From: Candidatus Woesearchaeota archaeon
GTDB taxonomy: Archaea > Nanobdellota > Nanobdellia > Woesearchaeales > GW2011-AR4
Direction of reading: 5' to 3'
DNA: 64,000 nt
NCBI GenBank assembly: GCA_016187465.1
Contig: JACPJQ010000002.1
Coordinates: 62,001-126,000 of the forward strand
Shown here: one piece after another, positions 27,459 to 36,743 of the stretch
How the letters are laid out: every line of letters starts with the position of its first letter
How positions within the stretch are numbered: the first letter of the stretch is position 1
Translations under genes and position numbers: made by a program
Notes under the pieces: model-generated
What the model was told of the DNA's origin: nothing
Seen by the model: only the letters and a program-made list of their open reading frames with translations
Databases searched by the model: none

Positions 27459-28037
27459 TTGTATAGCATGGAATCAAAGGTTGAGCCATTTTATTATAAA
27501 CCTGCATTAGAAGTTAGGGCATTCGCTGTTAAAGAAAAATTTTACAGACTTCTTGAAGAAGGTTTGGTAGATGAAAGCAACCTAAGGGGCAGAGTATTGG
27601 ATATTGGAGTAGGTTATGGCGGAAGTTATACAGTATTACGTCAGTTTAGTGATGATGTTACTGGAATAGAACCGCAGGGAGAATTTGCTGAAGGTTTAAT
27701 CTGCAATGGAATTGTTCCAGCAGACAAGCTGTCTAGGAAAAGCCCATTGGGCTATTTAGAGTCTCAGCACGATGGTACGTTTGACTTTATATCTGGTCTT
27801 TTGCTTTCTAAAGAGCATTATATGCAATTACAAAAATTGTATAAAGCATCTTTGAGTAAGCTGAAAGTTGGAGGACAGCTGTTGTTTACTTTTGATAGAA
27901 GCGTCATGCCCAAAAATTATGTTATTTCACTTACAGAAATTTTAAATGAAGGAGACGACAAGGTTTTGCCATCATTATTAGAATTGAAAGGTTTTGGTCA
28001 AGATGATATTGCTTTGATGGCAACTAAATCACATTAA
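27459..28037 (+). CDS. Class I SAM-dependent methyltransferase-like protein
   Basis: GRVLDIGVGYGGSYTVLRQFSDDVTGIEPQGEFAEG. Confidence 0.75.
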   Translation: MYSMESKVEPFYYKPALEVRAFAVKEKFYRLLEEGLVDESNLRGRVLDIGVGYGGSYTVLRQFSDDVTGIEPQGEFAEGLICNGIVPADKLSRKSPLGYLESQHDGTFDFISGLLLSKEHYMQLQKLYKASLSKLKVGGQLLFTFDRSVMPKNYVISLTEILNEGDDKVLPSLLELKGFGQDDIALMATKSH

Positions 28038-28479
28038 CCCTTCTCGTCTTCCCAACGTAATTTAAAATCTTCCCGTTGGAGTATTTCCCGGCTCCGAGAA
28101 AATCATTTTTATGTTTTATTATGACAAATCCGCTGCAGTCTTTGCATTCCTTTTCAATATCTTCCCCTTTGAACCATTTCTTTGTCTCTTCTTCATTTAA
28201 TTCGACAACGTTTTTAGCCGCTTTTGGGCCTATTATCTGGCTGCCTTCTATGCTCAGCCTTATTCCTTTCGCATCAAGCTCGCAGAAATACATGCCTGCA
28301 GAGTTCAGCCTCAGCTTTGAAGTGTCTATTCTTGCAATATCCTTGGTGACGACAAAAATCCTGTCTTTCGGATTTTTCAAAAATCCATAATCTAACTTCA
28401 GCTTGGCTCCCCATTGCTTCGCTATCAATTTAAGGATTTCCTTGATTTCCTTGCTGTTAAGAATTTTTAATTCCGGCAT
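28024..28479 (-). CDS. PUA-domain RNA-binding protein (NIP7/archaeal-type)
   Basis: GMYFCELDAKGIRLSIEGSQIIGPKAAKNVVELNEEETKKWFKGEDIE...GFVIIKHKNDFLGAGKYSNGKILNYVGKTRR. Confidence 0.8.
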   Translation of the reverse strand: MPELKILNSKEIKEILKLIAKQWGAKLKLDYGFLKNPKDRIFVVTKDIARIDTSKLRLNSAGMYFCELDAKGIRLSIEGSQIIGPKAAKNVVELNEEETKKWFKGEDIEKECKDCSGFVIIKHKNDFLGAGKYSNGKILNYVGKTRRVNVI

Positions 28480-28628
28480 GATTTTTATTTTGATTTTTCT
28501 TTTTATTGACGGAGATTGAATATAATGAATTGTTTATTGAGTCTTTTACTTATTATTTATTTTTATTAGTTTTGAGATTGAATTTCCATTATTGGATTTT
28601 ATTAATGGGTTTTCCCGTTATTGAATTA

Positions 28629-30389
28629 TCAAATCCCCCACATTGGATTCTGCTTTCTCATTATCTCAGCTATCTCTTTCAAAATGGTTATTTCGTCATG
28701 AGTCAGATTTTTTTTAAATTCTTTGAATTTTCTGAACTGCTCTTCAGGTATTGCAGAATACAATACATCTTCCTCATGAATCTGCCTTCCTATTGTTACA
28801 TTGGGAAATGAAACTGCAATTCTCTTGCCCTTTCCGGCTTTTTCTATGCTTTCCTGCTCCTCCTGCATGCTTTTTGCCTCTGTTATTGCTATTCCGTCTT
28901 CTTTCATCAGCGGCACTCCGACCTTCAGTGTTCCTGCCAGTACCTCCACTCCGGCAACAGCAGGATTGTTTTGCCTGAAAATGTAGCCTTTAAGCAGCTT
29001 GATTTTGCACGGGCTGGACAGGAATTCCATCTCTTTTCCTTCAAGCCTTTTTCTTTCATCCTGCTGCCATTTCTCAAAATCTTCAATGAGTTTGTAGATG
29101 ATATTGTTAGCCAAAACCTTCACATTCCTGGGAGCCACTTCCTGCATTAATTCAACATTGAAGCCGAGCACTACGCTTAGCAGAGGGTTATTTTCACGGT
29201 TTATCTCAGCATCTGAAATGTCTTTTTTTGATATGTTGCCTATGCTTGCGTTCTTTATATCTATGTTTTTTTCCTTGAGTATTTTTATCAGGGCTTCCAA
29301 GCTGCCCAGAGAATCTGCTTTTATGACAATGCCCTGCTTGTCAGTCTCCATTATGACTTCCCCAATCTCATTTTTGAGCTCTTCCTTTACTTTTTCAATA
29401 TCATTAGGCTCGCAGCTTCTTAACGGCATGCCAGCCACTGCTTTGTCAAGCTCAGGAGCAGAAATCTTGACGCCAGTTGCCGCTGTCACCTCCTTAACAG
29501 ATGCAAACTTGGCTTTCTTGTCGCGCATCTCTGCCAAAGGCTTTGGCTCGAACAATGCCTTGACTTTGGTTACTATAGGCTCTGCCACGGAGCCAATAAC
29601 CATTATGTCATTTTGCTTCAAAGAGCCGTCGTAAATTATTACGTCAATTGTTGTGCCAAGACCCTTTTCCTCCTTGACCTCCAAAATGGTGCCTTTTGCA
29701 CTGCCTTTAATATCAATCTTCAGGCTTTCCTCAAGAAATTTCTGCGACAAGCCTGTCATGACCATAAGCAGTTCAGGCAAACCCTCCCCTGTTTTTGCTG
29801 ATGTCGGAATCAAAGCAATCTGCTTCGTATAGTCCTCCACCCTGTCAAACCTTTCTGAATTAAAGCCCAGCTCGCTCAACCTGCCAACAATCTCGTAAAG
29901 CTTTTTCTCAAGGAGCAGCATTGTATTTTCATTCTGTTTTTGTATATTCTCCAGCAGATTACCATGGGGATTTGATTTCCAGCCCTGCAGCAGGTCGATT
30001 TTGTTCAAGGCAACGACAAAAGGTGTTTTATACTGCTTTAAGATGTCTATACATTCAACAGTCTGTGGCTTTATTCCTTCGTTTATGTCCACAACTAAGA
30101 CTGCTATATCTGCAAGGTTGCCGCCCCTTTTTCTGAGGTTTGTGAATGCTGCATGGCCCGGAGTGTCGATTATGACAAACCCGGGTATCTTTATCTCAAG
30201 CTTGTTTTTTTGAAGCAGACTGCCTGAAATTTTTTTAATAGTGTCTATGTTTATTATTGAGCAGCCTATGCTCTGGGTTATTTTGCCAGGCTCGGACTCG
30301 ACAATAGAGGTATTTCTGATGGTATCAAGCAGTTGTGTTTTTCCGGCGTCTACATTCCCCATAACAGTGATGATTAATTGCCTAAGCAT
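28629..30389 (-). CDS. infB: Translation initiation factor aIF5B
   Basis: MLRQLIITVMGNVDAGKTQLLDTIRNT...IPGFVIIDTPGHAAFTNLRKRGGNLADIAVLVVDINEG...NKID. Confidence 0.93.
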   Translation of the reverse strand: MLRQLIITVMGNVDAGKTQLLDTIRNTSIVESEPGKITQSIGCSIINIDTIKKISGSLLQKNKLEIKIPGFVIIDTPGHAAFTNLRKRGGNLADIAVLVVDINEGIKPQTVECIDILKQYKTPFVVALNKIDLLQGWKSNPHGNLLENIQKQNENTMLLLEKKLYEIVGRLSELGFNSERFDRVEDYTKQIALIPTSAKTGEGLPELLMVMTGLSQKFLEESLKIDIKGSAKGTILEVKEEKGLGTTIDVIIYDGSLKQNDIMVIGSVAEPIVTKVKALFEPKPLAEMRDKKAKFASVKEVTAATGVKISAPELDKAVAGMPLRSCEPNDIEKVKEELKNEIGEVIMETDKQGIVIKADSLGSLEALIKILKEKNIDIKNASIGNISKKDISDAEINRENNPLLSVVLGFNVELMQEVAPRNVKVLANNIIYKLIEDFEKWQQDERKRLEGKEMEFLSSPCKIKLLKGYIFRQNNPAVAGVEVLAGTLKVGVPLMKEDGIAITEAKSMQEEQESIEKAGKGKRIAVSFPNVTIGRQIHEEDVLYSAIPEEQFRKFKEFKKNLTHDEITILKEIAEIMRKQNPMWGI

Positions 30390-30468
30390 AGCATAAAAGT
30401 AAAGCTGCCATATTTTTAAACGTTGTGTAACAAGAAGCTTTTTATTGAAAACGTGGTTTTTTATTGGT

Positions 30469-31545
30469 ATGCACAAGATTATCGAGGAATGCTCAATCAA
30501 ATTAAGAGTGCCCAAAGCGGAAAAAATATCAAAAGCTATGGGAGTTTTCTATAACCCGGCAATGAGCATTAATAGAGACATCAGTGTCTTGTTATTGAAT
30601 TCTATAAACAAAGACATGCTGCAGATTGCAGACCCGCTGGCAGCAACCGGAGTCAGGAGCATCAGATTTTTGAAAGAGATGGACAAAAACAAAATAAAAA
30701 ATATTTGCATTAATGACTATGACAAAGATTCCATAGAACTGATTAAACAAAATTTGGCATTAAATAAGGTACAATACAAGAATAACAAAAAAATATCAAT
30801 AAAAAATGAAGATGCAAACCTGTTCTTGCTAAACTCTGCTGGTTTTGATTATATTGATATCGACCCTTTCGGCACCCCAAATCCTTTTCTTGATGCTGCG
30901 TGCAAAAGAATTTCAAGAGGCGGGGTCTTGGCTGTAACTGCCACAGATACTTCAGCGCTTTGCGGCACTTTTCCAAATGCCTGCATAAGAAAATACTGGG
31001 CCCTGCCTAAAAAAGACGCCATAATGCATGAGACAGGCTTGCGGATTTTAATCAGAAAGGCGCAATTGGTGGCTGCACAGTATGACAAGGCCCTTATTCC
31101 GATATTTTCATATTCCAAAGAGCATTACATGAGGATTTTTCTTAGGGCTGAAAAGGGCAAGAGCAAGGTTGATGATGTTTTAAGCCTGCATCGCTATTTT
31201 AATGACGCGGGTCCGATGTGGACAGGGGCTTTATGGGACAAGAATTTAGTTAATAAAATTTGCATAAATGCCAGAAGAGACAAAATCTTCAATAAAAACA
31301 AAGAATTGATTAAATTTTTAAAGATTATCAAGGACGAATCAGAAATAAATTCCGTTGGATTTTACGATTTGCACGATATTTGCGAAAAAAACAAAATAAA
31401 AAATATGCAAAAAAAAGACGCCATAATTGAGAAAATAAAAAAATCAGGCTATAAGGCAAGCGAAACGCATTTCAGCGGACACGGGTTAAGGAGCGATATT
31501 CCTCTTAAGATACTATACTCACTGACAAAAATAATTATACAATAG
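30469..31545 (+). CDS. trm1: tRNA (guanine26-N2/N2)-dimethyltransferase
   Basis: AKAEKISKAMGVFYNPAMSINRDISVLLL, ADPLAATGVRSIRFLKE, YIDIDPFGTPNPFLDAA. Confidence 0.93.
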   Translation: MHKIIEECSIKLRVPKAEKISKAMGVFYNPAMSINRDISVLLLNSINKDMLQIADPLAATGVRSIRFLKEMDKNKIKNICINDYDKDSIELIKQNLALNKVQYKNNKKISIKNEDANLFLLNSAGFDYIDIDPFGTPNPFLDAACKRISRGGVLAVTATDTSALCGTFPNACIRKYWALPKKDAIMHETGLRILIRKAQLVAAQYDKALIPIFSYSKEHYMRIFLRAEKGKSKVDDVLSLHRYFNDAGPMWTGALWDKNLVNKICINARRDKIFNKNKELIKFLKIIKDESEINSVGFYDLHDICEKNKIKNMQKKDAIIEKIKKSGYKASETHFSGHGLRSDIPLKILYSLTKIIIQ

Positions 31546-31561
31546 TTGTCCGTTCGTAATA
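31514..31561. repeat. 48-bp dispersed direct repeat, copy A (overlaps 3' end of trm1)
   Basis: TATACTCACTGACAAAAATAATTATACAATAGTTGTCCGTTCGTAATA; 47/48 identical to 45249-45296. Confidence 0.95.
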
Positions 31562-31603
31562 AGTAAAGGACATATTTATGTCTAAAAACTTGTGTCCTTT
31601 ACT
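31562..31603. terminator. Long hairpin downstream of trm1
   Basis: AGTAAAGGACA (31562-31572) / TGTCCTTTACT (31593-31603), perfect 11 bp. Confidence 0.6.
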
Positions 31604-31690
31604 ATAATTAAAATATTAAGATAGCTACTGAGCGAGCCAAAAATTCTCGAAGCGTATTTTGATTGTCCAATATGCAGAATATAGAAATGC

Positions 31691-31969
31691 TTAACCGATC
31701 GCCCTTCTTACATCAGTAACTTCGACAGACTCGACGCCATCAATCTGGCTGATTTTGCCCTCCAATTTTTCCGTGCTGCCTTTGCTTTCTTCCATTACAA
31801 AAATTATGTTTAAAGACTTTAAGCCAAACGCCACAGGCTCAACTTGTGTTTTGAATTCCTTTGAGGAGCAGAAATCAATGATTTCCTTCTTTGCCTTCGC
31901 CTCGACTTCAGAAAGATTTATGCTTGGATTCTGAGGCATAATTCTAAGCGTGACAACTACGCTGGCCAT
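31691..31969 (-). CDS. Elongation factor aEF1B (beta)
   Basis: MASVVVTLRIMPQNPSINLSEVEAKAKKEI...VEPVAFGLKSLNIIFVMEESKGSTEKLEGKI. Confidence 0.92.
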   Translation of the reverse strand: MASVVVTLRIMPQNPSINLSEVEAKAKKEIIDFCSSKEFKTQVEPVAFGLKSLNIIFVMEESKGSTEKLEGKISQIDGVESVEVTDVRRAIG

Positions 31970-31970
31970 C

Positions 31971-32147
31971 TTAGTCAGGTCCTTCAAAATTGCAGGAACT
32001 GCATTTGTATTTTGCAGCTATCTGCCTGCAGTGATGGCATCTTATAATCTCAACTTTTCCGCATCTCGGGCACATGAATCTTGTGGAGCCGATTGTGTTT
32101 GTAATCCTTTTCTTGCATGCGCTGCAAACTGCTGATTTTTCAGACAT
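31971..32147 (-). CDS. Zinc-ribbon RNA-binding protein (COG2888-like); absent from supplied ORF track
   Basis: MSEKSAVCSACKKRITNTIGSTRFMCPRCGKVEIIRCHHCRQIAAKYKCSSCNFEGPD, four CxxC motifs; abuts aEF1B. Confidence 0.9.
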   Translation of the reverse strand: MSEKSAVCSACKKRITNTIGSTRFMCPRCGKVEIIRCHHCRQIAAKYKCSSCNFEGPD

Positions 32148-32190
32148 GTATTTTGGGATAAGAAGTCAATTTAAAAATGTTATTATTCTG

Positions 32191-33285
32191 TTAAGTAGAG
32201 ATTATTTTTTGTTCCTCATTCAGCTTAAATGCGCTTCCTAAAAACTGTCCTATTGTATAGATGTTGGTCCTGCAATGGCTTGTTATTTCAGATGTTTTTA
32301 TTTTAGAGTCCGGGATTAACGCCATAAACGGCAGTATTTGATCAGCCAAATGCTTGTCAGCAGGCGCTTTGCTTTCGATTTCCTTCATTAGAATGTAGGC
32401 AGCTTCCTCTCCTACAATTTCTGCTTTTTTTCCCTGTTCGCCAAGCGCATCAGAGCCCAGCCTTATGGGGTTGTTTTCATCAATGTCATTTTTATTCTTT
32501 GAAAAGGTAGCCCAAAGGGTAATTCCTGAGCCTATTGACATTGTATCCTGGTACTCAGAACTTATCTTTATTGGGACATTGAATTTTTTGCCTAGAATCG
32601 CCTGTGCTGCATGAGCTTGCCTTTCAGCGACTCTTGCACCTTCCAGATTTCTTGAAGCATGGGATATTCCATTGATTTTAATCAAATTATATTGCTCAAT
32701 TAAATTATATTTTTGCACATTCTGGCTTAGATTATTGTTAAATTCTTCAAAACTTGAAAAATCATTTAATTTGAGCTTAGGATTTATCTTTATTTCGGCT
32801 TTGCCGTTGCCTTTTGGATAATATCCTCGCTTTAATAACCTTGCTTCAATCTTTGCAAATCTCTGCAGTTGCGGCAAAAAAACATTATTAAAGTAATCAA
32901 ATGACGAACTCCACTTAACATCTGTGCCACCGGTTATCGCCAAGGTTATCGGTTTGCTCGCAAACATTGCAGGCAGCAATAAAGCCTGCAGCAGCAATGT
33001 AACGGAGCCTGCAGTTTCTATATCAATATTCAGATTTTTTGCAATAAGTTTTTTTGGATAATATTTTAATGCCAAAGAGCCCAATTCATCGCCTTCTACA
33101 GCAGCATTGCATAATTCCTGCAGGGATTTGACGCAATACAAGTGCTGATTTTTCAGTCCGGAGTCTTTCCTGCCTTTCCTTATGTCATAAACTTCAAAAG
33201 GCTTTTGGGTTATTGTTGACAATGCCAATGCCACGCGGACAATGGCGCCGCCGCCTTCCAAGTAAGAGCCGTCTATCTTAATCAT
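32191..33285 (-). CDS. rtcA: RNA 3'-terminal phosphate cyclase
   Basis: IDGSYLEGGGAIVRVALALSTITQKPFEVYDIRKGRKDSGLKNQHL...ETAGSVTLLLQALLLPAMF. Confidence 0.93.
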   Translation of the reverse strand: MIKIDGSYLEGGGAIVRVALALSTITQKPFEVYDIRKGRKDSGLKNQHLYCVKSLQELCNAAVEGDELGSLALKYYPKKLIAKNLNIDIETAGSVTLLLQALLLPAMFASKPITLAITGGTDVKWSSSFDYFNNVFLPQLQRFAKIEARLLKRGYYPKGNGKAEIKINPKLKLNDFSSFEEFNNNLSQNVQKYNLIEQYNLIKINGISHASRNLEGARVAERQAHAAQAILGKKFNVPIKISSEYQDTMSIGSGITLWATFSKNKNDIDENNPIRLGSDALGEQGKKAEIVGEEAAYILMKEIESKAPADKHLADQILPFMALIPDSKIKTSEITSHCRTNIYTIGQFLGSAFKLNEEQKIIST

Positions 33286-33321
33286 AAAAATAAAAGAATT
33301 AGCATTCCAATTTAAACTTTC

Positions 33322-33555
33322 TCAAATATTCTCAACATCGCTCAATCCCGAGTCCAAATCGCCTAAGTCATTAGTGCTCAAGTCTTTCTCAACGCTGTCG
33401 ACATTATTTATGTCTGTGCCGACAGCATCAACTGCAGCATCGCTTGTGGCTGCAGGCTTTTGCATAACATCTGCAGGAACCTGAGTTGCTGGCTTGCAGG
33501 CAATCATCAAGACTGCTAAAATAGCGATGGAAATTAAAAATATTTTTTTCATCAA
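33322..33555 (-). CDS. Small predicted lipoprotein
   Basis: Signal peptide with lipobox-like LMIAC; acidic mature part. Confidence 0.65.
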   Translation of the reverse strand: MMKKIFLISIAILAVLMIACKPATQVPADVMQKPAATSDAAVDAVGTDINNVDSVEKDLSTNDLGDLDSGLSDVENI

Positions 33556-33619
33556 ACTCGCCCTTCTTACTGCTTATTTCCAATTATATTTAAACTTTTC
33601 CAAAATAACAAAAATAAAA

Positions 33620-35131
33620 TCAAGTTGAAGTGATGGCTGCTGTATTTGACTCAGCTACCATTGAAGTTTCTTCATCTTCCTCCTCTACTTCAACTTCAAC
33701 TTCAACTTCCTCGGACAAGTCAGCTTCCGGGTTTGCTTCCTTAATCTTGTTTATTATATCCTTGAGTATGTCGTGCGCATCCTTGATGGCCTGCCTCGCC
33801 TCTTTCAGCAAAGCATTTGCCTCGTCAGCAGCTTTCCTTATCTCTTCTGAGGTTGCGTTGCCTGCCTTCAACCCCATGACTGCAGCCAATTTTGCCTGAG
33901 CTTGCTTGTGCTTGTCCTTTGCAGTGGCTATCTTCTCGCTGAAAGCGCTGATTTCTGCGCTGACATCGACTTCAATGCCCTTTTCCTTAGCTTCTGCAAG
34001 TATGTGATCAAGCTTCTTTTCAAGCACTACGCCCCTGTTTACAATGCCTTCAACCCTTGCTGATATAATCCTTTCAGTATGCAGCTTTATGACATGTTTG
34101 AGTCTGTTCCACTTTGCTCGGAGTTTTTTGGCAGCCTCTTTTATCTGCTCCTTTGTTGTGGCTGCCTCAACCTCTGCCTTTATTGAGTTTATTTCAGCAA
34201 TCTGCGCGTCAATCTCAGCAACCATCTTCGCTTCAAGCTCTGCATCTATGTTTTCGCTTTCCTGCACCTTGGCTTTAAGCTTCTCAAGGTGGCTTATCAA
34301 GACGTCTGCAGTGTGTAGCAGATAGTCCTTTGCATGCTCCAAGGTTGCATTTTCATCCCTCTTCTGTTTTGCGTCTTTCAGTGCTTCCCTTGCTTCTTTT
34401 AGCTCGTCTTTTGCATCATCAAATTCCTGCTTTGCCTTTTCAAACTTGTCTTTAACCTGCCTAAGCATTGCTTCAGAAATGTCCCTTCTGTCCAAATTTT
34501 CCGCATTTTTAACCCTAACTATGCTGATGGCTTTAAGCTCTGCCTTGAGCCTTTTCTCGTCAAGCTTAGCAAGCTCCTTCAGCCTTGCCCTGTTTAATGT
34601 TGAGAATTTTTCAAGTTCTGCTGCGCTTAAATCAGAGACTTTTTCAAGCTTGTCTTCCTCAAGCTCAGTTAATCTTTCGATCTGCGTTTTGTCAATCTCG
34701 GCAATTTTTTGCAGCCTTTCTATACTTAGATTAGAAATCTTGTCAAGCTTTTCAGAGTCTAAAGACTCAATTTTTATTCTGTGCTCTTCTCTCAGAACTT
34801 TTAACCTTTCTAAATTACCTTTCCTTCTCTCTTCGGCTTTAGCCCTTATCTCTGTTCTTGTCGCCAATACTCCATCTTTGATCTCTTCCCGAACCTTTAA
34901 CCTAGTCTCTGTTTTAGCATCATCATCGCTATCCTTTGTTTCGTCATCTATTCTTAGCTCAGTTCTCACCCTTGGTTCACCAGAGCCGTTTCCTGAGCCG
35001 CTAGAATCTGACTTAATCTCTGTGTCTGTTGTTGATTCTGCATTTGAACTGCCTTCTTCCGCAAAAACAGGCACCAAGCTCAAAACAAACATAACAATCA
35101 ATGCTAATGAAACTATTTTTTTCATTTTCAT
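33620..35131 (-). CDS. Secreted coiled-coil protein with seven hendecad repeats
   Basis: Sec signal MKMKKIVSLALIVMFVLSLVPVFAEE; Ser/Gly linker; long charged helical region with 11-aa periodicity. Confidence 0.8.
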   Translation of the reverse strand: MKMKKIVSLALIVMFVLSLVPVFAEEGSSNAESTTDTEIKSDSSGSGNGSGEPRVRTELRIDDETKDSDDDAKTETRLKVREEIKDGVLATRTEIRAKAEERRKGNLERLKVLREEHRIKIESLDSEKLDKISNLSIERLQKIAEIDKTQIERLTELEEDKLEKVSDLSAAELEKFSTLNRARLKELAKLDEKRLKAELKAISIVRVKNAENLDRRDISEAMLRQVKDKFEKAKQEFDDAKDELKEAREALKDAKQKRDENATLEHAKDYLLHTADVLISHLEKLKAKVQESENIDAELEAKMVAEIDAQIAEINSIKAEVEAATTKEQIKEAAKKLRAKWNRLKHVIKLHTERIISARVEGIVNRGVVLEKKLDHILAEAKEKGIEVDVSAEISAFSEKIATAKDKHKQAQAKLAAVMGLKAGNATSEEIRKAADEANALLKEARQAIKDAHDILKDIINKIKEANPEADLSEEVEVEVEVEEEDEETSMVAESNTAAITST

Positions 35132-35389
35132 GCCTCCATTTTGTTTTTAATTTTGATGCTCATCTTAATTTTATCAAAATCTTTTGCATGGTGCAGATTA
35201 TTTTATTTATAAACAAACTTTTTTATGCAAGAAATTAAAGGTTTTTTAGGAATTTTAAAGCTTTATAAAACTTTATTTCTGTCCTTTTTGCTTTAATAAA
35301 GCCATTTTAGGCTCATTTTTGTTCTAAAGGCATTAAAATAATTTATCAATTTCAAAATATTTTTATAGGGATAATATTAACCATATCTT

Positions 35390-36103
35390 ATGGGGGCTTT
35401 CAGGATATCAAGCTTTATACTGCTAATGCTGGCTTTTGCCAATATTGTAAATGCAGCAACAATACACGGCACTATTTATGATTTAAGCCTTAGAAAAGCA
35501 GCCAATGCGAGAGTTGAGATAAACACATTGCCAAAGCAGGTGATGGTTGCCCAAAACGGCTCTTACTCATTTAATGTGCCTAGCGGCTTTTACACAATAA
35601 AAGCGCAGGTTGTGCAGAAAAATACAATACTCGCATCAGTGCAGGAGAATATTACTATAAAACAAGACGGGAATTATGTTCTTGACTTGATTCTTTTCCC
35701 TGATGTCGAGGAAGGCATTGAAGAAATTGATATTGATGTCAGTGAGGATTTTATTGGGAATGCGAGTGGCAATGCCAACTATTTGGTTTTGGCTGCTTTT
35801 GTCTTGATTGCGATGTCAATTGCAGCAGTTTATTACATCAGGAAAATCAAACCAATGAAAAAATATCCTGAAAAAATAACAGAGCAAAAAAAAGAAGCAG
35901 AAGAGCCTAAAGACGGTGACTTGAGTCAACTTGTGAAAATAATCAAAAATGAAGGCGGCAGAACTACCCAAAAAGACATAAGAAAGCAGATTCCTTTGTC
36001 AGAAGCAAAGATAAGCCTTATGATTGCCGAGCTGGAGCACAGGGGAGTAATTGAGAAAATCAAAAAAGGCAGGGGCAATATCATCATATTGAGGAATAAA
36101 TGA
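35390..36103 (+). CDS. Membrane protein: extracytoplasmic carboxypeptidase-regulatory-like domain, one TM, cytoplasmic winged-helix domain
   Basis: ATIHGTIYDLSLRKAANARVEINTLPKQVMVAQNGSYSFNVPSGFYTIKA; TM LVLAAFVLIAMSIAAVYYI; QLVKIIKNEGGRTTQKDIRKQIPLSEAKISLMIAELEHRGVIEKIKKGRGNIIIL. Confidence 0.8.
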   Translation: MGAFRISSFILLMLAFANIVNAATIHGTIYDLSLRKAANARVEINTLPKQVMVAQNGSYSFNVPSGFYTIKAQVVQKNTILASVQENITIKQDGNYVLDLILFPDVEEGIEEIDIDVSEDFIGNASGNANYLVLAAFVLIAMSIAAVYYIRKIKPMKKYPEKITEQKKEAEEPKDGDLSQLVKIIKNEGGRTTQKDIRKQIPLSEAKISLMIAELEHRGVIEKIKKGRGNIIILRNK

Positions 36104-36519
36104 TATTCAAAAAATCAGACAAAACCTATTTCATCAGGCTGGAAAGGGGAGAAAAAATAATTGAAACTCTTAAGAATTTCTGCTCTAAAAACAGGATAAA
36201 GTGCGGCTATCTGTCTGGGATTGGCGCTCTGGATGAAGTTGAATTGGCGCATTATGTTGTTGAGAACAGGAGATATACTTCAAAAACGCTGAAACAGCCT
36301 TTGGAAATCACGAACATGAGCGGCAATATAACAACAATGAATAAAGAGGTGTATTTGCACTGCCATATAACTTTAAGCGACGAGAAAATGAAAGCGATAG
36401 CCGGCCATTTAAAAGAAGGCATTGTATCTGCAACCTGTGAAATTGCTTTGATAACGCTGAAGGGCAGCTTGGAAAGGAGATATGACAGTTTGACTGGATT
36501 AAACCTTATGTGCATTTGA
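36100..36519 (+). CDS. PPC/DUF296 domain protein
   Basis: YFIRLERGEKIIETLKNFCSKNRIKCGYLSGIGALDEVELAHY...LHCHITLSDEKMKAIAGHLKEG. Confidence 0.85.
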   Translation: MIFKKSDKTYFIRLERGEKIIETLKNFCSKNRIKCGYLSGIGALDEVELAHYVVENRRYTSKTLKQPLEITNMSGNITTMNKEVYLHCHITLSDEKMKAIAGHLKEGIVSATCEIALITLKGSLERRYDSLTGLNLMCI

Positions 36520-36743
36520 AAATCCCGAATGTTTGCTTCTAGTTGGCAATTATTGTAAAATACGTTAATCTCTATAGGAATATTATTTAAAAGAGAGGAA
36601 CGGGAATAAAATTTTGCTTTAACCTATTAAACCGCAATTAAAACTATGTTCAATAGTTGTTATGCTCAATTTTTTGGGGCAAAATAGAAGAAAGGTAAAT
36701 CATTTACCACTATTAAGTCAATATGTTACAAAAGATTTATTAA

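Noticed and set aside
34446-35150. 234-aa plus-strand Ser/Leu-rich ORF
   Set aside because: Antisense shadow of the hendecad-repeat secreted protein.
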